From positions 1 through 37,536 of the forward strand of contig JAITQC010000171.1 of assembly GCA_031289115.1 (NCBI GenBank): 37,536 nt of DNA, written 5' to 3'. Positions 1 to 7,358 of this stretch are shown here, one piece after another. Under the pieces are notes generated by a model. The model did no database searches. It saw only the letters and a program-made list of their open reading frames with translations, and was not told the DNA's origin. Numbering within the stretch: position 1 is the stretch's first letter; the number at the start of each line of letters is the position of its first letter. Position numbers and translations under genes: made by a program. This stretch comes from Planctomycetota bacterium (GTDB lineage: Bacteria; Planctomycetota; SZUA-567).

Positions 1-605
1 AGATAGGTGGCGGTGAAAACCAGGGGGGCGACCCAGGCCGGAACGAGAAAGGCGGCGACAAAAAGAGGAATGGCTAGACCCAAGCGCAGGCGCCGGTAAA
101 ACTCGCCCCGCCCCGCCCCTTCCGCCTGTCCAGGCGGATGGCGGTTTGACACCCGCACTCCCGGGCAACTGGTGGTGACACGGGTTCGGGCCGCCCGGAG
201 GGTAGGAGCCGGCACCCCATCCCGCTCCGCCTCCAGGCGGATTTCTTTTCCCTGGCCGGCCAAACTGGCGCCAGCCAGCCCGGGAAGGCGGCTAATCCCC
301 TCAAGAAGGGAGGTGACTACTTCCTCCGGCAGGGTCTGGGAAAGGTGGAGGGTACGGTAACCCGGGGGCGGGAGTTCCAGTATTTCCACCCCGGGCTCGT
401 GCTTGGCCACTAGTTTAGCCAAAGCCGGGGCTAGACCAGTCAGGAGTTCGTTGTCTTCAAGGGACAGAACCAGGCGCTGGGAAGAGAAATCCAGCTCCGC
501 CCGGACCACGCCGCTGAGAGAGGCGGCGTCCTGGCGGATAGCCTCGCCACAACGCGGGCAGCAAAGGCCGTTTAAACGGTATTCCCTTCGGATCAGGGCT
601 TGCAT
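1..605 (-). CDS. Heavy-metal translocating P-type ATPase, N-terminal part (gene runs off the left edge of the window)
   Basis: Reading the minus strand from ATG at 605 gives MQALIRREYRLNGLCCPRCGEAIRQDAASLSGVVRAELDFSSQRLVLSLEDNELL..., an HMA-like domain with CxxC (CCPRC), followed near the edge by a hydrophobic stretch (FYRRLRLGLAIPLFVAAFLVPAWVAPLVFTATYL). Open to the window edge and downstream of an HMA gene and an ArsR gene. Not listed in the ORF track because it is truncated. Confidence 0.7.
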   Translation of the reverse strand, partial: MQALIRREYRLNGLCCPRCGEAIRQDAASLSGVVRAELDFSSQRLVLSLEDNELLTGLAPALAKLVAKHEPGVEILELPPPGYRTLHLSQTLPEEVVTSLLEGISRLPGLAGASLAGQGKEIRLEAERDGVPAPTLRAARTRVTTSCPGVRVSNRHPPGQAEGAGRGEFYRRLRLGLAIPLFVAAFLVPAWVAPLVFTATY

Positions 606-619
606 GTGAATCTTGCCTC

Positions 620-835
620 CTAAGCCCTCTTCACCACCACCTCGTCATCCACCTCCTGCACCAGGTCAGTCACCTCTTTTTCAAGTTCACGGGGCGGCCC
701 GGAAAACTCCAGGGTCAGGGTGGTGGCGTCAAAGTCCACCTTGGCTGACTTCACCCCCGGCAGTTTCCCCGCCGCAGCCTCGATGGCGGCGGCGCAGTTG
801 GGACAAGCCAAACCTTCCAGAATAAATTGGCGCAT
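620..835 (-). CDS. Heavy-metal-associated (HMA) domain protein, metallochaperone-like
   Basis: MRQFILEGLACPNCAAAIEAAAGKLPGVKSAKVDFDATTLTLEF: classical HMA fold motif with CxxC. ATG at 835 is about 8 nt after GGAGG; the ORF-track start at 856 is a TTG further upstream. Confidence 0.8.
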   Translation of the reverse strand: MRQFILEGLACPNCAAAIEAAAGKLPGVKSAKVDFDATTLTLEFSGPPRELEKEVTDLVQEVDDEVVVKRA

Positions 836-852
836 CGACATATCCTCCGGTT

Positions 853-1251
853 TCAAAGGGGGAGTGCCTCACTGGCGTGCAGCAATCCCTGGTGGAAAAG
901 AGTACCCACATGCTGGTCGTCCAGGGCGTAAAAGACTTCCTTGCCCTGGCGGCGGTAACGCACCAAGCGCGTCTGCCGCAGCACCTGAAGATGATGCGAG
1001 ATGGCTGGCTGGGAAAGACCGGAAAGGATCACCAGTTCCCCCACCCGGGTTTCCCGGATCAAAAGAGCGTTGATTATCCGTAGCCGGCTGGGGTCGGAGA
1101 GGACCTGGAAAAGCTCGGCTGTACGCTGGAGAAGCGCCGGAGAGGCGATGCTTTCACTGCCTAGCGGCCCGGGTTCGACTTGAGCCGCGGCGGTCGGGAC
1201 AGCTTTTTTCCCAGGTCGGCGGCGGCTTGGCTTTGGCTTTAAGTTTATAAT
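853..1251 (-). CDS. ArsR/SmtB-family metal-responsive transcriptional repressor (start likely non-canonical ATT at 1251)
   Basis: In-frame translation upstream of the 69-aa ORF gives ...LLQRTAELFQVLSDPSRLRIINALLIRETRVGELVILSGLSQPAISHHLQVLRQTRLVRYRRQGKEVFYALDDQHVGTLFHQGLLHASEALPL, an ArsR winged helix. C-terminal D-x-H-x10-H-x2-E matches the SmtB alpha5 zinc-site pattern. The frame has no ATG/GTG/TTG between 1251 and 1062. Confidence 0.75.
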   Translation of the reverse strand: MINLKPKPSRRRPGKKAVPTAAAQVEPGPLGSESIASPALLQRTAELFQVLSDPSRLRIINALLIRETRVGELVILSGLSQPAISHHLQVLRQTRLVRYRRQGKEVFYALDDQHVGTLFHQGLLHASEALPL

Positions 1252-1269
1252 AAGGCACCTCCTGTCTTC

Positions 1270-1306
1270 AACATATCTATATATGTTTATATGTTTGTAA
1301 TGTCAA
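1270..1306 (-). promoter_or_regulatory. sigma70-type promoter with overlapping palindromic operator for the arsR-HMA-ATPase operon
   Basis: Minus strand: TTGACA (1306-1301), 17-nt spacer, TATATA (1283-1278). Overlapping it, the plus strand reads AACATAT-CTAT-ATATGTT-T-ATATGTT (1270-1295): a perfect 7-bp inverted repeat plus a second copy of the right half-site. Confidence 0.7.
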
Positions 1307-1513
1307 GTTTTTTTCGCGGGAGTTTAACCCTGGCGAAACCCAGCCAAGGCATTGGGGCGGGAAAACACTGGCGCCACTGGCGAATTTAGCTTTGCCACCA
1401 TCCCGGGAGCTGGTTCTGCGTTGGATTGACCTGCCGCTTTTATAAGGACCGGGAAATTTAGAAAAGGAAAAACTGGATGGGTATGGTCTGGCTTTTAGGG
1501 AAACCTTGGCACC

Positions 1514-1542
1514 AAAAAAAACCAGCCAGATAGTCTGGCTGG
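1514..1542 (-). terminator. Rho-independent terminator for the ybaK-pfkB transcription unit
   Basis: CCAGCCAGA (1522-1530) TAG TCTGGCTGG (1534-1542) is a perfect 9-bp stem; on the minus strand it is followed by eight Ts (A-run at 1514-1521). Confidence 0.8.
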
Positions 1543-1620
1543 AGCGGATTACACTAGAACCGGCTTTTCCTACCCGCTACCTCTCGGGTAACAACCCGGC
1601 GTCGGCTGAACACGCCGGGT

Positions 1621-2805
1621 TCAGGAGGGCTGGTAGACTCCGGAAGGGTCACGCTGCCAACTGGCTGGGATTAGGCTCGAGGGTGACGCGGGCCAGCCGG
1701 CGGCAATACGTTGGCAAACACTGTCCCAGGGCTGGACGCCGGAGGCTGAGTCAAGCGCCTCCACCGACTCGCCACCAGTGGCGACGGCCATAACCGCCGC
1801 CGCCTCGGGTGTCAGACCCTTGAGGAGACCCCCTAGAAAACCGCCGATAGTGGCGTCCCCAGAACCAGTGGTCCCCACCACCTTGGCCTGGAAACAGGGA
1901 ACAATAAGCTCGCGGCCTAGCCAAGCCTCCAGGTTGGCAGGAGCGGCCATGCCGGTGTCAGCCAGCCGCTTCCGGTCAGCGGTGGTCAAAAGATAAAAGC
2001 CCTGGTCGCCAAGCTTGAAGCCGACTACGGCCGGACCAAGGGAGAGGAGACGCTTGGCGAGGGAGCGGAGCGTCGCCAGGCCGCCGATGTGGTTAGCGAT
2101 GTTCCCTCCTTTGGCAACCGCCTGGTCAAAGAGGGGGCGGTCGTACATGAAGATGATCTCGTCGATACTGGGGAGGAAAATATCGGTGTGGGGAAGGGCG
2201 CGGTCCAGGAGGCTCTGCCAATCCACCTGACCGGAAGGAGCGTCCGGATCAGGACGGGCCATGTCCAGGGAAGTAGTGAGTCCTCGTCCCTTTAAGCGTC
2301 GGAGAATCTTCTCCGTCTCCACCCCGCCATTTTGGAAAAAACTGGTCATCAGGGGAGGGTAGCCGAAATGGGCCAGGCGCGGACCGTCCAGACTAGCCTC
2401 AGGAAGGTCGTCGGCGACAAAACTGGCATTGGTGCCGGCGTAGTGTAGAAAAACCCGGTCGATCCCGGGGGGGTTGAGGATAACGGTGAAGCTGGATCCC
2501 TCGGTGGCGGAGATTATCATGTCGCCAACCAGGTTTTCGCTAAGAGTCCGGAGGTTGTCGAGAATGGCTCGGCCAATAAAATCCTCCGCCAGCTTCCCGA
2601 CAATCCGCACCGGAAAACCCAGCCGGTGCATAGCCTGGCCGGTATTGTTGGCAGAACCGCCGTTGGAAATGTACATGCCGTCAATGTCAATAAGCTTGCC
2701 CGGCACCAGGATGTCGGCGATGGAACTGCCGCCCACCGCGAACTTGGGAATAATATCCAAGCAGAGGTGCCCCACCAAAAGGACATCCGGTTTATTCTCG
2801 GCCAT
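1621..2805 (-). CDS. PfkB-family carbohydrate kinase
   Basis: GGSANNTGQAMHRLGFPVRIVGKLAEDFIGRAI and C-terminal VVGTTGSGDATIGGFLGGLLKG (PfkB signature). ATG at 2805 preceded by GGAGG with 6-nt spacing. Confidence 0.85.
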   Translation of the reverse strand: MAENKPDVLLVGHLCLDIIPKFAVGGSSIADILVPGKLIDIDGMYISNGGSANNTGQAMHRLGFPVRIVGKLAEDFIGRAILDNLRTLSENLVGDMIISATEGSSFTVILNPPGIDRVFLHYAGTNASFVADDLPEASLDGPRLAHFGYPPLMTSFFQNGGVETEKILRRLKGRGLTTSLDMARPDPDAPSGQVDWQSLLDRALPHTDIFLPSIDEIIFMYDRPLFDQAVAKGGNIANHIGGLATLRSLAKRLLSLGPAVVGFKLGDQGFYLLTTADRKRLADTGMAAPANLEAWLGRELIVPCFQAKVVGTTGSGDATIGGFLGGLLKGLTPEAAAVMAVATGGESVEALDSASGVQPWDSVCQRIAAGWPASPSSLIPASWQRDPSGVYQPS

Positions 2806-2850
2806 TCTCACCCTCCCCTCGCCAAACGCTAATTCCGCCCCGGGAAACCT

Positions 2851-3363
2851 TCACCCCGGCGTCTCCATTTCCTGGGAACCTGACGGGGCCGCCACCGCCA
2901 CCCAGCTTCCCCCGCTCCACTCGAAGAGCTCCTCCGGGGTCAGGACAATACAGTTGTTGGGCTCCCCCGCCGCCGGATAGACCTCTGAATAAGCGGTCAA
3001 ACTCCGGTCCAGATAGACTTTCACCCCCGGTTTAAGCCCAAGGGGCGACACCCCGCCCGGCGGATGGCCAGTGGCGGCCAGGCAGTCCTCCCGGCCGACA
3101 AACTGGGGTTTACCCCCAAACTCCGCCCGGAACCGGGCGTTGTCCACCCGGGCGCCTCCGGGAAGAACCAGGACAAAAACCTCCCCCGCCCCTTTCACCC
3201 GCACCGCCAGGGTCTTGGCTATCCGGTCGGGTGGGACGCCTAGAGCTTCCGCAGCCGCTGCGACACTGGCGGTGCTGACAGGAAAAGTCCTTATCCGCTC
3301 GCCAGCGCCGAAGCGTTCGAGTTGCTCCCGCACTTCCTCAACTGACATGCGCCGGTCCTCCAT
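2851..3363 (-). CDS. YbaK/EbsC-family aminoacyl-tRNA deacylase
   Basis: VSTASVAAAAEALGVPPDRIAKTLAVRVKG...FVLVLPGGARVDNARFRAEFGGK...TGHPPGGVSPLGLKPGVKVYLDRSL: YbaK-type core. Confidence 0.85.
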   Translation of the reverse strand: MEDRRMSVEEVREQLERFGAGERIRTFPVSTASVAAAAEALGVPPDRIAKTLAVRVKGAGEVFVLVLPGGARVDNARFRAEFGGKPQFVGREDCLAATGHPPGGVSPLGLKPGVKVYLDRSLTAYSEVYPAAGEPNNCIVLTPEELFEWSGGSWVAVAAPSGSQEMETPG

Positions 3364-3386
3364 CCCGCCGGGTAAACCAGGGGAAC

Positions 3387-3415
3387 TTGACGGGACTGGC
3401 TACTCGCAATATAAT
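3387..3415 (+). promoter_or_regulatory. sigma70-type promoter for the Na/Pi cotransporter gene
   Basis: TTGACG (3387-3392), 17-nt spacer, perfect TATAAT (3410-3415), in the divergent gap between the ybaK start and the transporter start. Confidence 0.65.
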
Positions 3416-3494
3416 GAAATTTTTGAGAATATTTTCAGTCCTCCACCTGCATGTTAAAATAAAACACCTCCCTGTACAAGGATTATTCACCCCT

Positions 3495-5993
3495 ATGCCC
3501 AAGACCATTCCTGCGGTCTTTCTGTGTCTTTTCCTCTCCCTCTTCCTGCCGGGATGTGTCAGCAAAGAAAAACCTGACACGGTTGCCATCCTGACTATTG
3601 GGCACTCGGTCATCGCTGGCCCCTTAGAAAAGGAACTGGTGGCGGATCTCCGTTTCAGCGTGCGGGGGAAAAAAGCCTCCGACCCCATAAACGCCGCCAG
3701 TGTAGCGGTCGCCGATGAAGCAGTGGTTTTTCGCCTTAGCCAGGAACCAGCCGGAGCCGGAGCACGCCTAGGAGACACTACCGCCACCAGCGACGCCCGG
3801 GGTGACGTGGCGACCCGTTTAAGTCTAGGTAACCGCCCTGGCCTTTACCAGGTCGAGGCCAGGCTCGTCAACCATCCCGATATTCCCCCGGCCGAGATAA
3901 CAATCCTGGGCGGGATAACCCTTGGCGGATCAGAACAGGACGGCTGGATCGGGGAAGACCTGGCGCGGCCTATAAGCATACGTATCGAAAGCGCCCCCGG
4001 GGTGTTTCTGGGGCCTGGCGAAGGTCAGGTCAGGTTTGACCTGCGTAGCGGCCCAGTAGGAACCCGCCTCACCCAGGAAGCAGCCAGCATCGACAGCGAA
4101 GGAAGCGCCAGCACCCGGGTCACACTCGGCAACCGCTCCGGACCGGGTGAAATCGGCGTTCGCATTGAACGGGGTATTCCCGGAGTTGGTAGCCTGGACG
4201 TTTTTCTCCCCGTCACTTTCCTGGCGGTGGACGGTTGGTCCATGCTGTCCAGTATCCTCGGCGGACTCGCCCTCTTCCTTTTCGGCATGCGCCTGATGTC
4301 AGACGGTCTTCACCGCACCGCTGGCGACCGCATGCGTTCACTCCTAGGCATCCTAACCCGCAACCGCTTGATGGCGGTGGCGGCTGGGGCCGGTGTCACC
4401 GCCCTTATCCAAAGCTCCTCCGCCAGCACAGTGATGGTTGTCGGCTTCTTGAACGCCGGCCTGATGCAGCTTGAACAAGCTATCGGAATTATCATGGGTG
4501 CCAACATCGGCACCACCCTCACCGCCCAGATCATCGCTTTCCGCCTTTCCAACATCGCCCTCCCCGCCATTCTGGTAGGGGTCATACTAACCATAGTCGC
4601 CCGGCGCCAGCTGCTACGCAACTGGGGTGGCACCATCATTGGCTTTGGCATCATTTTCCTGGGCATGAACACCATGTCCGGCGCCCTGGAAATCGTGAAG
4701 AACTCGGCCTACATGACCTCCCTTTTCCGTAACATCGACTTCTACCCGGATATCAACGGCTGGGTGCCGTTCCTGCCTTTCTTTCGTTCCATCGGCATAG
4801 GCCTAGCCGCCACCCTCCTGATGCAGAGTTCAGCCGCCACCATCGGTGTTCTCCTGGTTCTAGTCGAGTCGGGACTAATCGGACCCTTCGCCGCCTTCGG
4901 TGTACTCCTAGGCGACAACATCGGCACCACCGTCACCGCTGTACTCGCCGCCATCGCCTCGGGAATCGCCGCCCGGCGGGCAGCCTGCTTCCATGTCATG
5001 TTTAACGTCTGCGGCTGCGCCCTCATGATCGGCCTCAACTACGTTGAGTGGCCAGGCCACCGCGGTCGTCCCATTTTCATGGATTTCGTCAACACCTTCA
5101 CCCCGGGAGATGTTTTTGCCGGCCAGAACATACCGCGTTTCCTGGCGAACGCCCACACCCTGTTTAACTTTAGTTGTACTATTCTCTTCCTCCCCTTCGT
5201 CACCCAGTTCGCCACCCTGTCGCGGCTAATAATCAAGGGCGGTTCCGGGTCATCGGAAATGGCGGACAGCCGCCTGATCCTCGAGCCGCATCTCCTCTCC
5301 ACCCCTTCCCTGGCTATCCAACAGGTATGGGCCGAAGTCGGCGTGATGCTTGGGAAAGGGCGAGAAGCCCAGACCGAAGGATTCCGGACCATCACCAGCA
5401 CCGATACTCCGGACTGGGACCAGGTGGCGAAAAATGCCCGGCAACTGGAGCAGGAAACCGACGAGCTCCAGGCTGCCATAACTGACTACCTCAGCAACAT
5501 CCCCCTCACTGGCCTAAGTGAAACCCAGTCCGAACTTTTCCCCCACCTGATCCGCACGGTAAACGACGCCGAGCGTATCGGCGACCTGGGACGCCACCTC
5601 TCTAAACTTGGCAAACGGGTAAAGAAGCGCTCCCTCCCCATCTCCCCTGAGGCGATAGAGGAAATGACCGCCCTGACCCGGGTTGTCGACACCACCCTGC
5701 AACTGGCGGAAAAAGCGGTGACCACCAACGCCGATGGCATAGAAACCGGTGCCGGTGGCGCAGCGCTCCGGATGAAATTCCTGGAAGAGGGAAAACGGCT
5801 GGAGAAATCCGCCAAGACCATGGCTAACGAGTTCCGCAAAAGCCATGAGAAACGCCACGCCCTGGGAACCTGCGACATCCGTTCTGGCGTGATTTTCATT
5901 GAGGCGGTGAATTCCCTGGCCCGTTCCACTGGACACGCCGTTAACGTTATCGAGGCGGCTTGTCATTCCGCCTATAAACGACAGGAAAAATAG
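3495..5993 (+). CDS. Na/Pi-cotransporter family protein with N-terminal lipoprotein signal and Ig-like segments, and a C-terminal PhoU-like domain
   Basis: MPKTIPAVFLCLFLSLFLPGCVSKEKPD (lipobox LPGC), two Ig-like stretches, then ILGGLALFLFGMRLMSDGLHRTAGDRMR..., repeated QSSSAST / QSSAATIG and GANIGTT / GDNIGTT motifs of Na_Pi_cotrans, and a helical PhoU-like tail. The ORF-track start at 3387 lies on the -35 element. Confidence 0.85.
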   Translation: MPKTIPAVFLCLFLSLFLPGCVSKEKPDTVAILTIGHSVIAGPLEKELVADLRFSVRGKKASDPINAASVAVADEAVVFRLSQEPAGAGARLGDTTATSDARGDVATRLSLGNRPGLYQVEARLVNHPDIPPAEITILGGITLGGSEQDGWIGEDLARPISIRIESAPGVFLGPGEGQVRFDLRSGPVGTRLTQEAASIDSEGSASTRVTLGNRSGPGEIGVRIERGIPGVGSLDVFLPVTFLAVDGWSMLSSILGGLALFLFGMRLMSDGLHRTAGDRMRSLLGILTRNRLMAVAAGAGVTALIQSSSASTVMVVGFLNAGLMQLEQAIGIIMGANIGTTLTAQIIAFRLSNIALPAILVGVILTIVARRQLLRNWGGTIIGFGIIFLGMNTMSGALEIVKNSAYMTSLFRNIDFYPDINGWVPFLPFFRSIGIGLAATLLMQSSAATIGVLLVLVESGLIGPFAAFGVLLGDNIGTTVTAVLAAIASGIAARRAACFHVMFNVCGCALMIGLNYVEWPGHRGRPIFMDFVNTFTPGDVFAGQNIPRFLANAHTLFNFSCTILFLPFVTQFATLSRLIIKGGSGSSEMADSRLILEPHLLSTPSLAIQQVWAEVGVMLGKGREAQTEGFRTITSTDTPDWDQVAKNARQLEQETDELQAAITDYLSNIPLTGLSETQSELFPHLIRTVNDAERIGDLGRHLSKLGKRVKKRSLPISPEAIEEMTALTRVVDTTLQLAEKAVTTNADGIETGAGGAALRMKFLEEGKRLEKSAKTMANEFRKSHEKRHALGTCDIRSGVIFIEAVNSLARSTGHAVNVIEAACHSAYKRQEK

Positions 5994-6046
5994 GAGCGGT
6001 GGTATTCTTGCTCCTCCACTGATACGAAGAAAAAGGAGAATTGACT

Positions 6047-7060
6047 ATGCAGCAGCGTGAACTTGGCTCTTCCGGAATCATGGCTTCGGTTATCGGGTTC
6101 GGAGCCTGGGCTATTGGCGGCTGGATGTGGGGCGGCTCAGATGACCAGGCGGCGGTGGAGGCGATTCACACCGCCATCGACAATGGTATCAATCTTATCG
6201 ACACCGCACCCATTTATGGTTTCGGGCATTCGGAAGAGGTGGTGGGAAAAGCCTTGAAGGGTGGCTGGCGTAACAAAGCGGTTCTCGCCAGTAAGTGCGG
6301 TCTGGTCTGGGAAGGCAACCGGGGCGAACACTTTTTTGACTCTTCCGACGGTATTGTCGAGGAGAATGACAATCCCCAGGCCAAACGCCACGTTTACCGT
6401 TACCTGGGAGCCCAGTCTATCCGCCAAGAGGTGGAAAACAGCCTCCGGCGGCTGGGGACTGATCACATCGACGTCATGCAGACCCACTGGCAGGATCCCA
6501 CCACTCCCATTGAGAAATCCATGGAGGAGCTCCTACGATTGAAGGAAGAGGGAAAAATACGCGCCATTGGCTGCTCCAACGCCACCCCGGCGAATATGGA
6601 CAGCTACCGTTCCCTCGGCCCCCTGGACGTCGACCAGGAGAAGTACAGCCTACTTGACCGGGAACGGGAAGCGGACAACCTGCCCTATTGCCAGCAGCAC
6701 CGGGTGGCTTTCTTCGCCTATTCTCCCCTGGCGCAGGGCCTCCTTACCGGCAAGATCGGCCCTGAGCGCAAGTTTTCCCCCACCGACCAGCGCGCCAACG
6801 ACCCCCGGTTCAGCCTGGATAATCGCCAAAAAGTGGCCGCGTTCCTGCGCGAACTTACCCCGGTCAGGGAAAAACACGGTATCACCACCGGACAACTGGT
6901 GGCGGCCTGGACTGTGGCCCAGCCCGGCCTCAGCCACGCTCTCCTCGGAGCCAGGACCCAGGAGCAGGTGGTGGAAAACGCCGCGGCGGGAGCGGTGCAA
7001 CTCACCCCGGAGGATCGGGAATTTATCAAGCGCGCCATCGCCAACGTCAAGTTGTCGTAA
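6047..7060 (+). CDS. Aldo/keto reductase
   Basis: ELGSSGIMASVIGFGAWAIGG...NLIDTAPIYGFGHSEEVVGKAL...DVMQTHWQDP...GCSNATPANMDSY...AYSPLAQGLLTGK: AKR family motifs. ATG at 6047 is 8 nt after AAGGAG. Confidence 0.9.
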   Translation: MQQRELGSSGIMASVIGFGAWAIGGWMWGGSDDQAAVEAIHTAIDNGINLIDTAPIYGFGHSEEVVGKALKGGWRNKAVLASKCGLVWEGNRGEHFFDSSDGIVEENDNPQAKRHVYRYLGAQSIRQEVENSLRRLGTDHIDVMQTHWQDPTTPIEKSMEELLRLKEEGKIRAIGCSNATPANMDSYRSLGPLDVDQEKYSLLDREREADNLPYCQQHRVAFFAYSPLAQGLLTGKIGPERKFSPTDQRANDPRFSLDNRQKVAAFLRELTPVREKHGITTGQLVAAWTVAQPGLSHALLGARTQEQVVENAAAGAVQLTPEDREFIKRAIANVKLS

Positions 7061-7085
7061 AACCGCCGGCCGGATACCCTCACCA

Positions 7086-7115
7086 CCCTGTTTCCCACCG
7101 GGTAGGGCGTTTTTC
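7086..7115 (+). terminator. Possible terminator after the aldo/keto reductase
   Basis: CCCTGTTTCCCACCGGGTAGGGCGTTTTT: imperfect hairpin (CCC-acc-GGG with outer CCCT/AGGG) followed by five Ts. Confidence 0.4.
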
Positions 7116-7358
7116 GTCCGCCAATCCCCGGGTTGACAACACCGGAACCCTAGGCTTCGGGTTTTACCTCGCCCCTAACTAGCCTGGCCGGGGGTGCTGG
7201 CGTTTCCCGCCTCCGGGGTTGGATTTTTCGCGTGGAAGGTGGTATTTTCCACGCTCCACCCCACCCACCTCTGGCGGTGGGCCGTGTTTTCACTTATCAT
7301 CAAGCCCTCCCCGGCAATGGGGAGGGCAGTGTTTCGACGACAGGCAAAGGATGGAAGA

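Noticed and set aside
1571-1621. Two further hairpins (TACCCG/CGGGTA and AACCCGGCGT/ACGCCGGGTT) at the pfkB 3' end
   Set aside because: Real inverted repeats, but no T-run adjoins them; the 1514-1542 hairpin is the better terminator.
5039-5966. Minus-strand ORFs of 146-150 aa
   Set aside because: Antisense to the well-supported Na/Pi-cotransporter coding sequence.
7130-7358. TPP riboswitch upstream of thiC
   Set aside because: A GGGGGTGCTGGCG stretch near 7195 superficially resembles a THI-box start, but no CTGAGA or the conserved downstream half could be found. No B12-box consensus was seen either.
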